DNA of 37,213 nt. It comes from an uncultured Clostridia bacterium (GTDB lineage Bacteria > Bacillota > Clostridia > TANB77 > CAG-508). The translations under genes and the position numbers were made by a program. Below are positions 8,508 to 16,726 of the stretch, one piece after another. The notes beneath the pieces were generated by a model, which had not been told where the DNA came from, searched no databases, and was given only the letters and a program-made list of their open reading frames with translations. Numbering within the stretch: the stretch's first letter is position 1; each line of letters starts with the position of its first letter. Location of the stretch: NCBI GenBank assembly GCA_947628415.1, contig CANQZU010000005.1:1-37213 (forward strand). The letters run 5' to 3'.

Positions 8508-8546
8508 ATTATAAGGCAAAATTTATAAAACTTTTCAAATTTTGCC
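8508..8546 (-). promoter_or_regulatory. Inverted repeat and weak promoter between the M20 hydrolase and comFC
   Basis: GGCAAAATTT (8515-8524) and AAATTTTGCC (8537-8546) form a 10-bp hairpin just after the hydrolase stop. It lacks a clean T-run on the minus strand, so termination would be weak. A TATAAT (minus strand, 8508-8513) follows it, with a TTGAAA 19 bases upstream inside the repeat, which could start comFC transcription. Confidence 0.4.
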
Positions 8547-8565
8547 CTATAATGAATTTATAAAA

Positions 8566-9927
8566 TTAATGTATTCTTACTTCTTGTCTCTTTTTTAAAT
8601 TAACAGCTTTTTGTTTTGTTGATTTTATTTTTGGCACAATATTTACTGCATTTCTATCTTTAAATTTTTCTAAAAGAATTGTTTCACATGTTCCTGTAAT
8701 TACTTGTGATGCTAATTCTATAAACTCCTTTTTTGTTCTTTCTTTTGGATTATGACTTCCTCCCTTTGATGGAATAAAAATCATAGTTTTTTTCTTTGCT
8801 GGAACATAGCCTGTATCTTGACCTGCATATGAAGGCATTTGAATACTTTTAATGTTTTTTTCTATGCATACTTTTTCAATAGTTGAATTTAATTCTTTAC
8901 TTGTTACTACAGGTATACCTTTAGAAACTACAGTCATTTCTGTTTTTGTTTTAGTCTTTTTTTGTACTTTTTCAAGAATTTTATTAAAATCTTGTAATAC
9001 ACTATCTGGTGTATTTTTTCCAAGTAATCTAAAGTCTATTAAACCTTGTGCTTTATTAGGTATTTGATTAAAACTTCTATTATGGCCAGGTGTACTAATT
9101 TCTACTTGACTAGCTCTTCCTATTCCTGTTTTTTCATATTTTGTACCAAGCTTTATAATTTCTTTTCCAACTAGTGCTGTAGTATCTACTGCATTTTTTC
9201 TTTTTCTCATCGGAGTAGAACCTGTATGGTCTGATTGCCCTGTAACATCATATTGTACCCTAACTGCTGAACCTACTGAAGTAACAATACCTATTACATT
9301 TTGTCTTTTATTTTTCTTATATTCTTTTGCTAGTTCTTTATATTGTTCTATATGTGCTTCTAATGCATAATCAACACTATCAAATACTTTTTCTACTTCA
9401 GTAATACCTTGCACTCTTTCATGTAAATATTTTTTTGCTTCTTGTATTGCTTCACGTAAAGTTATTTGCTTTCCATCTTCTGATTTTTTTTGAACTTTTA
9501 TATTGTCAAAGTCACTTGGGGTTATATCTCCATTTAAGTATTTACTACCTAAACAAGCATTTCCAAATCTACTAGATTCTTCACATGAATATATTACTAC
9601 TTTTATAGTTCCATTATGTTTTTTACTTTTTAATAGTTCCTCTACCGTTTGAAGTCCTGATATAACTCCGACTGGTCCATCATATTGTCCTCCATTATAA
9701 ACAGAGTCTGTATGTGAACCAATAGCAATTGTTTTTCCTGGTTTTTCTCCTATTTTTATACTTCCACAAATGTTCCCAATTGTATCAATTGTTACATCCA
9801 TTCCTAATTCTTGCATTTTTCGTATTACTTTTATTTTGTAATCCATATCTTCTTTAGTATATGCCAATCTATTAATTGGTTCTTGTGATTTAAAATTAAA
9901 AAATTCTTCTAGTTTTACTATGCTCAC
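8566..9927 (-). CDS. M20-family Zn-dependent amidohydrolase (N-carbamoyl-amino acid hydrolase / allantoate amidohydrolase type)
   Basis: 453 residues starting at GTG (9925-9927), with GGAG 11 bases upstream. Metal-ligand motifs of the HyuC/AllC/ureidopropionase group are clear: GSHTDSV (His72), QYDGPVGV (Asp83) and CEESSRFGNACLGS (Glu117, Glu118). These enzymes hydrolyse N-carbamoyl amino acids, ureidopropionate or allantoate; the substrate cannot be chosen from sequence. The chain ends in a basic tail of about 30 residues (rich in Lys, ending VRIH) beyond the usual domain end. It has its own sigma-A promoter. No purine or pyrimidine catabolic genes are adjacent. Confidence 0.88.
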   Translation of the reverse strand: MSIVKLEEFFNFKSQEPINRLAYTKEDMDYKIKVIRKMQELGMDVTIDTIGNICGSIKIGEKPGKTIAIGSHTDSVYNGGQYDGPVGVISGLQTVEELLKSKKHNGTIKVVIYSCEESSRFGNACLGSKYLNGDITPSDFDNIKVQKKSEDGKQITLREAIQEAKKYLHERVQGITEVEKVFDSVDYALEAHIEQYKELAKEYKKNKRQNVIGIVTSVGSAVRVQYDVTGQSDHTGSTPMRKRKNAVDTTALVGKEIIKLGTKYEKTGIGRASQVEISTPGHNRSFNQIPNKAQGLIDFRLLGKNTPDSVLQDFNKILEKVQKKTKTKTEMTVVSKGIPVVTSKELNSTIEKVCIEKNIKSIQMPSYAGQDTGYVPAKKKTMIFIPSKGGSHNPKERTKKEFIELASQVITGTCETILLEKFKDRNAVNIVPKIKSTKQKAVNLKKRQEVRIH

Positions 9928-9973
9928 TTTTTTCTATACTCCTATTATTAAGATTTATTATTTAATAATAAGA

Positions 9974-10002
9974 ATTATAACACATTATGTATATTATTTC
10001 AA
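9974..10002 (-). promoter_or_regulatory. Sigma-A promoter of the M20 hydrolase
   Basis: TTGAAA (9997-10002) and TATAAT (9974-9979) on the minus strand are separated by exactly 17 bases. The -35 overlaps the end of recD2. A 17-nt AT-only palindrome lies just downstream of the -10, which could be chance or an operator. Confidence 0.75.
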
Positions 10003-10218
10003 GTTTTGGTAATTATTAAATTTTCTTATTTTATATTCCAATCCAGTATTCCTTTTTTTGCTATCTACATTTTGTATCATAAAATCTACTATTTTTTCCA
10101 TACCAATAATAATCAATAATTTTTTAGCTCTAGTTATTCCTGTATAAAGCAAATTTCTTGTTAATAACATTGGCGAAGATGGCGGTATAACCATAATAAC
10201 AACATCAAATTCACTTCC
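9994..10218 (-). pseudogene. recD2: RecD2 C-terminal segment, out of frame with the rest
   Basis: This frame begins GSEFDVVIMVIPPSSP and continues LLTRNLLYTGITRAKKLLII, the final helicase motif region of RecD2. It continues exactly from the HKSQ that ends the main frame, but one base out of register. Together the two frames would encode 748 residues, the normal RecD2 length. On its own it has no start codon with a binding site; the internal ATG at 10192-10194 is not convincing. Confidence 0.85.
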
Positions 10219-12241
10219 GCTGTGATTTATGAATTGTTATTGCATAACTATGCTCAATTTGATCTAATTCTGAAAATTCGTACCATGCTATTTTTTCATC
10301 ATCAAATTGAATTTCTACTTGCTTTTCTACTTCGTCAATATTGGTAATTGTTCCAATTTCTCCATTAAAAACTCCGCTTCCTATTTCTTTTTTTCCTGCT
10401 ACTTCTTTTTCCCAATATATATCATAATTATTTTTAATTTGCATTACGCGATCTCCCATTCTATAAATAGCTCCCATACTTACTTTTTCTGGTAAATCGT
10501 CCTTGTTTGGATTTAATTTTTCTTGCAAAGCTTTATTTAATTCTTTAGTTCCTAGTTTCCCTTTTTTAGTAGGCGTCAATACTTGTATATTCTGAAAGAA
10601 ATCATAATCTCCATAATTTTTCAATCTCCCAGTACATAAAGATATAACCTCTTGCAATATTTTTTCTTGATTTAACTCTTTTATAAAAAAGAAATCTTCT
10701 TTCAATTCTTCTACCTCTTGCTCTTCTTCTTTTTTTAAAAAGTTTTCTCCTTGATTAACTTTATGAGCATTTAAGATAATTTTGCTTTTAGCTGCTTGTC
10801 TAAATATTTTATCTAAATGAATAGTTGCTATCTGTTCAGAGTGAATCAAATCCTTTAAAACGCTTCCTGGCCCGACAGATGATAACTGGTCTTCATCTCC
10901 AACTAAAATAAGTTTAGTTCCTTGATAAATGCATTTTAATAAATAATTCATTAAAAACATATCTACCATTGACATCTCATCTACAATAATAATGTCTGCA
11001 TCAATAGGAACACCTTCATAATTAGCGGTATTTTTATATAAACTATCTTCTTCTATTTTTCCAATTTCTAATAATCTATGTAAAGTAGATGATTCTTTGC
11101 CTGTTGTTTCTGTTATTCTTTTAGCTGCTCTTCCAGTTGGAGCACAAAGAACTACTTTCTTTCCTTTTGATTCATAAATATCTATAATACTTTTAATAAT
11201 CGTTGTTTTTCCAGTTCCTGGTCCTCCTGTAATAATTGCTACATTATTTTCGTTAATTAGTTTTATTGCTTCTTTTTGCTTGTCTGACAATTGAATACTT
11301 GTACTTGTTTCTACTTTTTTTAATTCTTTTTGTATATGTTCTATTTTCTTACTATTTTTAGACTTTTGTAATTTATGTATACGAAAAGCAATCTCTTCTT
11401 CTGTATGGTAAAAAGTGGCTAAATATACATATTCTTGTTTTTCTCTTTCTTCTATTATAATTTCTTCTTTCACTTTTAAAGTAATGATACTATCTTCAAT
11501 TTTTTGAATTTCTACTCCTAACAATTGACTTACATATTCTAATAAATTTTCTTTTATTACACAGGCATGTCCATTATAAGTACTACGAATTAATCCATAT
11601 TTAATACCACTTATGATTCTTGTTTCATAATCATATGCAATTCCTAAATCAATAGCCATTTTGTCAATTTGCTTAAAATCTACTCCTTTAGCTATATCAA
11701 TCAAAATATAAGGATTTGCTTCCATTTCTTGGATTGCATTAATACCTAATAAATCATATACTTTTTTAGCAAATTCTGCACCAATTCCAAATTTTTCTAG
11801 AAAGCCAACAATTTTCCATACTTCCCAATTTTGTATAAATTCTTCTGCTATTTCTAATGCTCTATTTTCTGAAATACCATTTACTTCTGCTAATCTTTTA
11901 GGTTCATGTTGAATAATAAAAATTGTTTCTTCTCCAAATTTTTTTATAATTCTTTTAGCAATAGCCTGTCCAATACCTCTAATATTTCCATTTGCTAAAT
12001 ATCTTTCTAAAGCAACCATTGTCTGTGGCATTATTTTTTCAAAAGTATCAATTTTGAATTGCGTTCCATATTCTTTATGTTCTACAAATTTTCCAATTAA
12101 CTTTAAATTATCTCCAATATTTACAAACGGCAAATAACCAACAACAGTAGTTAATCCCTCTTGTGTATCAAATTCTGCTATAGTATAACTATTGGTTTCA
12201 TTTTTATAAATAATATCTTGTATTTCTCCTGTGATTTCCAT
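10211..12241 (-). CDS. recD2: RecD2-like 5'-3' DNA helicase, frameshifted near its end
   Basis: SF1B helicase of the RecBC-independent RecD2 family. Order: N-terminal OB-like region, helix-hairpin-helix segment around residues 85-130, Walker A GGPGTGKTT (339-347), DEMS Walker B (421-424), LVGDEDQLSSVGPG (about 447-459), IFRQA, then the late YAITIHKSQ motif. After that motif the frame reads R-K-stop because of one extra base at about 10219 (CAG-C-GGA instead of CAG-GGA). The missing part follows in another frame at 9994-10218. The start has an AAGGAG site. If the frameshift is real the product would lack the last helicase motif and be inactive; if it is a sequencing error the gene is intact. 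Confidence 0.9.
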   Translation of the reverse strand: MEITGEIQDIIYKNETNSYTIAEFDTQEGLTTVVGYLPFVNIGDNLKLIGKFVEHKEYGTQFKIDTFEKIMPQTMVALERYLANGNIRGIGQAIAKRIIKKFGEETIFIIQHEPKRLAEVNGISENRALEIAEEFIQNWEVWKIVGFLEKFGIGAEFAKKVYDLLGINAIQEMEANPYILIDIAKGVDFKQIDKMAIDLGIAYDYETRIISGIKYGLIRSTYNGHACVIKENLLEYVSQLLGVEIQKIEDSIITLKVKEEIIIEEREKQEYVYLATFYHTEEEIAFRIHKLQKSKNSKKIEHIQKELKKVETSTSIQLSDKQKEAIKLINENNVAIITGGPGTGKTTIIKSIIDIYESKGKKVVLCAPTGRAAKRITETTGKESSTLHRLLEIGKIEEDSLYKNTANYEGVPIDADIIIVDEMSMVDMFLMNYLLKCIYQGTKLILVGDEDQLSSVGPGSVLKDLIHSEQIATIHLDKIFRQAAKSKIILNAHKVNQGENFLKKEEEQEVEELKEDFFFIKELNQEKILQEVISLCTGRLKNYGDYDFFQNIQVLTPTKKGKLGTKELNKALQEKLNPNKDDLPEKVSMGAIYRMGDRVMQIKNNYDIYWEKEVAGKKEIGSGVFNGEIGTITNIDEVEKQVEIQFDDEKIAWYEFSELDQIEHSYAITIHKSQRK

Positions 12242-12266
12242 TTATTTCTCCTTTTATACGTTATAC

Positions 12267-12295
12267 AGTTTATCAAAAAGATTTAATATTTTCAA
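12267..12295 (-). promoter_or_regulatory. Candidate sigma-A promoter of recD2
   Basis: TTGAAA (12290-12295), 17 bases, TAAACT (12267-12272) on the minus strand. The -10 is weak (4 of 6). Upstream at 12306-12335 lie short AT-rich palindromes (ATTAGTATAACTAAT; AATTAGCTAATT) without a T-run, the only candidate for a stop signal after the preceding gene. Confidence 0.45.
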
Positions 12296-12375
12296 GAGTC
12301 ATTAATTATTAGTATAACTAATCAATTAGCTAATTTAAGGAAAGTACAAAATGGGTCAAGAAATAATTCTAATTA

Positions 12376-12726
12376 CTAAGCTTCGTTTACGTTGTCAATG
12401 ATATCTTTACATTCTTTCCATGTTGTAACTTTTAGGCAATCATACTCTGCTTCCATCTTTTTTGCTATTTCTTTTGTGTTATCTGTTGATTTTAGGTCAG
12501 CAACTATAATATTTTTTAAATAATCTTCTTTTCCATATAATATTTTGAATAAACTTGAGCGTAAAAAACCTTCTATTTTTTCTTCTTGATTTTTTACCGC
12601 TATAATTAAATAAATTCCACTAGATTGAAATTTTGTATAAATAGAAATATTAATAATATCTTTTATGATTTCAAAAAGTCCATATATAGCTAGTGTCCAA
12701 AAAATAATATTCAATGCAAATTCCAT
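12376..12726 (-). CDS. Small membrane protein resembling the N-terminus of a family 2 glycosyltransferase
   Basis: 116 residues from the ATG at 12724-12726, which has a GGAGG site; a longer frame would run through the ribosomal terminator. A membrane segment (about residues 3-29) is followed by GIYLIIAVKNQEEKIEGFLR and NIIVADLKSTDNTKEIAKK. These resemble the first strand and the D-x-S-T-D nucleotide-sugar segment of GT-A glycosyltransferases. The catalytic second half of such enzymes is absent, so it is unlikely to be an active transferase. A TATAAT at 12736-12741 could start its transcript. Function unknown. Confidence 0.75.
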   Translation of the reverse strand: MEFALNIIFWTLAIYGLFEIIKDIINISIYTKFQSSGIYLIIAVKNQEEKIEGFLRSSLFKILYGKEDYLKNIIVADLKSTDNTKEIAKKMEAEYDCLKVTTWKECKDIIDNVNEA

Positions 12727-12764
12727 ATTTTTGCCTCCTACGGCTATTATATGTTTTGAAAAAT

Positions 12765-12795
12765 AAAAAAGCCACCATAGTTTGGTGGATTTTTT
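12765..12795. terminator. Terminator of the S10-spc-alpha block, after rplQ
   Basis: CCACCA (12772-12777) pairs with TGGTGG (12783-12788), flanked by an A-run and six Ts, so it works on both strands. It lies 14 bases beyond the start of the rplQ stop region and ends the ribosomal transcript. Confidence 0.85.
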
Positions 12796-12808
12796 ATTCA
12801 TATTCAAT

Positions 12809-13345
12809 TTAAATCAATTGTAATATAGCAACTTCTGCTCCATCACCACGTCTTGGTCCTGCTTTTATAATATGAGTATATCCTCCTACATTTTTACCTG
12901 CATATTTTGGAGCAATTTCATTGAATAATTTTGATGGTAAATCAATATTATTCCCTTTGCTATCTTTTACTTTGTTTAATTTTCTCATCATTTTTCTTCT
13001 AGCATTTAATCTAGTTGGCATATCTTTTTGTCTTTTTTCAGTAGTTTCTTCTTTTACTACTTTTAGGTATTCTTTACCATTTTTGCTTTTTACTAATTCA
13101 GTTTCTTTATTTCCTTTAGAGTCTATTTTTGCTTTAACAATTTTGACTTCTACTGTTTCGAAATTATCTTTTTCTTTAATAGCAAGTGCAATTAAACTAT
13201 CAGCTATTGCTTTTACTTCTTTGGCTCTACTAAGCGTTGTTTCTACTTTTCCATGAAGCATTAAATCTGTTGTTAAAGTTTTTAACATTGCCATTCTAAT
13301 ATCTGTAGTTCTACCTAATTTTCTATTTGTAGCCAATTTTTTCAC
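12809..13345 (-). CDS. rplQ: 50S ribosomal protein L17 (bL17) with an internal insertion
   Basis: 178 residues, against about 112-125 in most Firmicutes. The family ends are normal: KLGRTTDIRMAMLKTLTTDL, RAKEVKAIADSLIALA, then LFNEIAPKYAGKNVGGYTHI and GPRRGDGAEVAILQL. About 50 charged residues (roughly 61-110) are inserted between them, before RLNARRKMMRKL. Similar long L17 proteins occur in some Lachnospiraceae as I recall, so this is likely a lineage trait. Last gene of the alpha part, 17 bases after rpoA and followed by the terminator. Confidence 0.96.
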   Translation of the reverse strand: MKKLATNRKLGRTTDIRMAMLKTLTTDLMLHGKVETTLSRAKEVKAIADSLIALAIKEKDNFETVEVKIVKAKIDSKGNKETELVKSKNGKEYLKVVKEETTEKRQKDMPTRLNARRKMMRKLNKVKDSKGNNIDLPSKLFNEIAPKYAGKNVGGYTHIIKAGPRRGDGAEVAILQLI

Positions 13346-13362
13346 CTTCCTTTAACTTTTAA

Positions 13363-14310
13363 TTACTCATCTTCTTTCGCAAAATCTAATCCTAATGAAT
13401 GTAATTTTGCTGTTACTTCGTCAAATGATTTTTTACCTAAATTTCTCACTTTTAACATATCTGTTTCAGATTTATTTGTTAAATCTTCTACTGTAGCAAT
13501 TCCTGCTCTCTTTAAACAGTTAAAAGAACGAACTGATAATTCTAATTCTTCAATTGACATTTCTAATACTTTTTCTTTCTTAGATTCTTCTTTTTCTATC
13601 ATAACTTGTGTATTTTTTGTAGTCTCAGATAAATCAATAAATAATTCCAAGTGTCCTGTCATTACTTTAGCTGCTAAACTTAATGCTTCATGTGCCTTTA
13701 AACTTCCATCTGTCCATACTTCAATTACTAATTTATCATAATCTACCATTTGTCCAACCCTAGTATTTTCTACTTGATAATTAACTTTTTTAACTGGCGT
13801 ATAGATAGAATCGATTGGAAGTACTGATATATCCTGATTAGGTTTTTTATTTTTATCTGCAGAATTATATCCTCTTCCTCTATCTGCTGTCATTTCCATT
13901 TTTAGACTTCCACCTTCAGAAATAGTTGCAATATGTAAATCTGGGTTTAAAACTTCTACGGTTCCATCTGTAATAATATCAGATGCTTTTACTTCTCCTT
14001 CACCCTTAACATCTATTCTTAATGTTTTTTCTTCATTTTCATCAAATTTTAGTCTAACATTTTTTAAGTTAACAATAATTTCTGGTACATCTTCTACTAT
14101 GTTTGGAATTGTAGAAAATTCATGTAATACTCCATCAATTTTCACACTTGTTATGGCACATCCTGGAAGTGATGAAAGTAAAATTCTTCTCAAAGAATTT
14201 CCAATCGTTACTCCATAACCTCTTTCTAATGGATCGCAAACAAATTTTGCATAATTATTGGTATCATCGACCTCTAGACATTCAATATTTGGCTTTTCAA
14301 ATTCTATCAT
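13363..14310 (-). CDS. rpoA: DNA-directed RNA polymerase subunit alpha
   Basis: 315 residues, normal length. The N-terminal dimerisation domain shows [20 protein letters not shown] (residues about 29-48). The C-terminal domain (from about 245) has [17 protein letters not shown] and [19 protein letters not shown], the helix-hairpin-helix that contacts UP elements and activators. The linker is rich in Glu and Lys. It sits in the standard order rpsD-rpoA-rplQ. The ATG has a GGAGG site. Confidence 0.98.
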   Translation of the reverse strand: MIEFEKPNIECLEVDDTNNYAKFVCDPLERGYGVTIGNSLRRILLSSLPGCAITSVKIDGVLHEFSTIPNIVEDVPEIIVNLKNVRLKFDENEEKTLRIDVKGEGEVKASDIITDGTVEVLNPDLHIATISEGGSLKMEMTADRGRGYNSADKNKKPNQDISVLPIDSIYTPVKKVNYQVENTRVGQMVDYDKLVIEVWTDGSLKAHEALSLAAKVMTGHLELFIDLSETTKNTQVMIEKEESKKEKVLEMSIEELELSVRSFNCLKRAGIATVEDLTNKSETDMLKVRNLGKKSFDEVTAKLHSLGLDFAKEDE

Positions 14311-14404
14311 TTTTACCTCCTAATATTTGAGAACATCTTTCCCAAACTTTCTAAAAACTTCCTCGTTTTTATGCATAAAGTCTTATACTTATTTTCTACC
14401 ATTA

Positions 14405-15031
14405 TTATTTTGAGTAAAGCTCTACTATTAAATGCTCTTCAATTGGAATATCAATGTCTTCTCTAACTGCCAATCTAACTACTTTACCACTTAATTTTTC
14501 ACTGTCTTTCTCTAACCAAGCAGGAACTGGTCTTTTATTTGATTCTTCTACATTTACTTTTATTGTAGTATTATCCTTTTTATTCTCTCTTACTGTAATG
14601 ACATCTCCTACTTTTACTAAATAAGATGGAATATCTACTCTTTTTCCATTTACTTCAAATTGTGCATGATTTACAAATTGTCTTGCTTGCGCTCTAGATG
14701 TTCCAAATCCTAATCTATAAACAACATTATCTAATCTACTTTCTAATATTTGTAATAAGTTTTCACCTGTTACACCTTTTTTATTAGAAGCCATTTCAAA
14801 ATATTTTCTAAATTGTCTTTCTCCTACTCCATAATATGCTTTTGTTTTTTGTTTTTCTCTTAATTGTGTTCCATATTCAGAAAGTTTTGCTCTTTTTTGT
14901 CCATGTTGTCCTGGTGCATAATTTCTTCTAGAAATACTACATTTATCTGTATAACATCTTTCACCTTTTAAGAACAATTTTTGTCCTTCTCTACGGCATC
15001 TACGACATTGTTCGTCTTTATATCTTGCCAT
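14405..15031 (-). CDS. rpsD: 30S ribosomal protein S4 (uS4), zinc-binding form
   Basis: 208 residues. Four N-terminal cysteines (9, 12, 26, 31) mark the zinc-containing S4 type. The S4 RNA-binding domain [19 protein letters not shown] begins at about residue 90. S4 nucleates 30S assembly and in Bacillus represses its own mRNA; here it is in the alpha operon rather than alone. AAAGGAG precedes the ATG. The 94-base gap to rpoA shows no strong hairpin. Confidence 0.98.
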   Translation of the reverse strand: MARYKDEQCRRCRREGQKLFLKGERCYTDKCSISRRNYAPGQHGQKRAKLSEYGTQLREKQKTKAYYGVGERQFRKYFEMASNKKGVTGENLLQILESRLDNVVYRLGFGTSRAQARQFVNHAQFEVNGKRVDIPSYLVKVGDVITVRENKKDNTTIKVNVEESNKRPVPAWLEKDSEKLSGKVVRLAVREDIDIPIEEHLIVELYSK

Positions 15032-15080
15032 TTTCTTACTCCTTTCTTTTTTCTAACGGCAGGGTCTCCCCTAACAAATT

Positions 15081-15476
15081 TTATACTCTTCTTCTTTTAG
15101 GTGGTCTACAACCATTATGTGGTATTGGTGTTACATCTTTAATAACACTAATTTCAAGTCCTGCTGATTGAAGTGCACGAATAGCAGCTTCTCTTCCTGA
15201 ACCAGGACCTTTTACATATACTTCTACAGATTTTAATCCATGTTCCATAGCAGCTTTAGCAGCTGTTTCTGCAACTTGACCTGCTGCATATGGTGTGCTT
15301 TTTCTAGAGCCTTTAAATCCTAATCCTCCAGCGCTTCCCCATGATACTGCATTTCCTTGTGTATCTGTAATTGTAACGATTGTATTATTAAAACTAGAAT
15401 GAATATGTGCTGCACCTTTTTCTATGTTTTTTCTATTTCTTCTAGCCACTTTTTTTGTTGTTACATTTTTAGCCAT
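15081..15476 (-). CDS. rpsK: 30S ribosomal protein S11 (uS11)
   Basis: 131 residues from the ATG at 15474-15476; the longer in-frame start would place the AAGGAGG site inside the gene. Family motifs are [31 protein letters not shown] and the C-terminal [19 protein letters not shown]11 lies in the 30S platform. The 149-base gap before it holds an AT-only 20-nt palindrome. Confidence 0.98.
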   Translation of the reverse strand: MAKNVTTKKVARRNRKNIEKGAAHIHSSFNNTIVTITDTQGNAVSWGSAGGLGFKGSRKSTPYAAGQVAETAAKAAMEHGLKSVEVYVKGPGSGREAAIRALQSAGLEISVIKDVTPIPHNGCRPPKRRRV

Positions 15477-15518
15477 TTTGCTTTTTTCCTCCTTATTCAA
15501 AATTTTATTCTGAATTGA

Positions 15519-15538
15519 ATTATTTTTATAAAAATAAT
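15519..15538. repeat. Perfect 20-nt AT-only palindrome upstream of rpsK
   Basis: ATTATTTTTATAAAAATAAT lies in the 149-base rpsM-rpsK gap, about 30 bases before the rpsK binding site. It could form a weak mRNA hairpin; it contains no G or C, so chance is possible. Confidence 0.5.
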
Positions 15539-15625
15539 GAAAATTAGCATTTTTTATTACTACTATTAAAAAGCGAAACTATTTAAATCTCTCTTTTTAT
15601 AATAGAATTTATACTAATTTAAATT

Positions 15626-15997
15626 TTAGTCTTTTTTTGCTTTGCTAACAAGCTTTCTAGGTCCTTTTCTTGTTCTAGCATTAGTTTTTGTTCTTTGACC
15701 TCTTACTGGTAATCCTCTTCTATGTCTTAAACCTCTATAACATCCAATTTCAGTAAGTCTTTTAATATTAAGAGCAACTTCTCTTCTTAAATCACCTTCT
15801 ACTGTATATGATTCATCCATTACTTTTCTGATACTATTAACTTGATCATCTGTTAAATCTTTTACCCTAGTATCTGGATTAATACCAGCTTTTGCAAGAA
15901 TTTTTCTAGAACTTGAAACACCTATACCGTAAATATAAGTAAGCCCTATTTCTACTCTTTTTTCCTTTGGTAAATCTACTCCTGCTATACGAGCCAT
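15626..15997 (-). CDS. rpsM: 30S ribosomal protein S13 (uS13)
   Basis: 123 residues from the ATG at 15995-15997, which has a GGAGG site six codons inside the longer frame. [33 protein letters not shown] and the C-terminal [20 protein letters not shown] are canonical. S13 contacts the 50S through bridges B1a/B1b. It is preceded by an unusually long, structured 193-base gap from rpmJ. Confidence 0.98.
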   Translation of the reverse strand: MARIAGVDLPKEKRVEIGLTYIYGIGVSSSRKILAKAGINPDTRVKDLTDDQVNSIRKVMDESYTVEGDLRREVALNIKRLTEIGCYRGLRHRRGLPVRGQRTKTNARTRKGPRKLVSKAKKD

Positions 15998-16045
15998 ATT
16001 TTTTTGCACCTCCAAAATATAATCATTATTTTAATTTGTTTGTCC

Positions 16046-16175
16046 TAAAAATTTAAAGGTGAAATGCACTAGCGTTTACTCTAGCCTCTTTAAAATTTTA
16101 AAACATATATATTAACACAAATAGATATGTAACCTTTATTTTTTAAGGTTCACAGCCGCTACCTAATTTGTGTTA
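16046..16175 (-). promoter_or_regulatory. Structured rpmJ-rpsM intergenic region (candidate RNA regulatory element)
   Basis: Two stem structures occupy the gap. The first, in transcript order, has a 10-bp outer stem (16166-16175 with 16113-16122, TAACACAAAT) enclosing an 8-bp hairpin with one bulge (16145-16153 with 16129-16136, GTAACCTT). The second pairs 16088-16100 with 16046-16058 (12 of 13) around a small CTAG/CTAG stem. No T-run follows either, so these are not simple terminators. An autoregulatory or processing role is possible, as the alpha operon of other bacteria is controlled by S4 near rpsM. Confidence 0.5.
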
Positions 16176-16190
16176 TAAGCTTTTTAAAAA

Positions 16191-16304
16191 TTATCCTTGT
16201 CTTTGTTTATGTTTAGGGTTCTCACAGATTACTCTAATTACACCCTTTCTTTTTATAATTTTACATTTATCGCATATTTTCTTTACTGATGGTCTTACTT
16301 TCAT
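16191..16304 (-). CDS. rpmJ: 50S ribosomal protein L36 (bL36), zinc form
   Basis: 37 residues, the complete family length: [19 protein letters not shown] followed by [16 protein letters not shown]. Zinc ligands Cys11, Cys14, Cys27 and His32 are all present. GGAGGTG precedes the ATG at 16302-16304. Standard position between infA and rpsM. Confidence 0.97.
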   Translation of the reverse strand: MKVRPSVKKICDKCKIIKRKGVIRVICENPKHKQRQG

Positions 16305-16326
16305 TTTTTGCACCTCCTCAATTTGT

Positions 16327-16371
16327 CAGAAAATAACGTTTCTTATTTAAATAAGTTACGTCATTTTTCTG
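16327..16371 (-). repeat. Long imperfect stem-loop between infA and rpmJ
   Basis: Arms of about 22 bases pair with few mismatches: CAGAAAATAACGTTTCTTATTT against the complement of the right arm, with a perfect CTTATTTAAATAAG palindrome at the apex (16342-16355). It ends about 10 bases before the rpmJ binding site on the transcript. It has no terminator T-run, so processing, mRNA stability or translational control are the options. Confidence 0.6.
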
Positions 16372-16406
16372 TTTAATTTATAAAATTGGGTTAATTTTTT
16401 ACTTTT

Positions 16407-16625
16407 TTATTTTGCTCTCCAAGTAATTCTTCCTCTTGTTAAATCATAAGGTGATAATTCAACTTTTACCTTATCTCCTGGTAAAATTTTGATATAGTTC
16501 ATTCTTAGTTTTCCAGATATATGAGCTAATATTTGATGCCCATTCTCAAGTTCCACTTTGAAATTAGTATTTGGCAAGGCTTCTACAACCGTTCCTTCTA
16601 CTTCTATAACATCCTCTTTCGCCAA
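16407..16625 (-). CDS. infA: Translation initiation factor IF-1
   Basis: 72 residues, the exact family size: [20 protein letters not shown], then [20 protein letters not shown] and the end [12 protein letters not shown] single OB-fold that binds the 30S A site during initiation. First gene after a consensus promoter, so its transcript begins the alpha part of the cluster. The KOW-domain L14e-like gene that often lies between map and infA in Firmicutes is absent. Confidence 0.98.
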   Translation of the reverse strand: MAKEDVIEVEGTVVEALPNTNFKVELENGHQILAHISGKLRMNYIKILPGDKVKVELSPYDLTRGRITWRAK

Positions 16626-16663
16626 TTTTTTTCCCTCCTTAAAGAGCTTTTTTTGATTTTAGA

Positions 16664-16683
16664 GCAAAATATCGCTATTTTGC
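16664..16683 (-). promoter_or_regulatory. GNRA-capped hairpin in the infA leader
   Basis: On the transcript, GCAAAATA-GCGA-TATTTTGC forms a perfect 8-bp stem with a GCGA (GNRA) tetraloop. It starts about 13 bases after the -10 element, so it lies at or near the 5' end of the mRNA and could stabilise it. Confidence 0.55.
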
Positions 16684-16697
16684 ATAATAACTATTGT

Positions 16698-16726
16698 ATT
16701 ATACATCATTTTTAAAGTGTTGTCAA
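16698..16726 (-). promoter_or_regulatory. Consensus sigma-A promoter of infA-rpmJ-rpsM-rpsK-rpsD-rpoA-rplQ
   Basis: Perfect TTGACA (16721-16726), 17 bases, perfect TATAAT (16698-16703) on the minus strand. The -35 lies inside the 3' end of map. This provides an internal start for the alpha part of the ribosomal block. Confidence 0.88.

Noticed and set aside
9956-9972. AT-only palindrome as an operator for the M20 hydrolase
   Set aside because: Composition alone makes such palindromes likely here; no second copy or known operator match.
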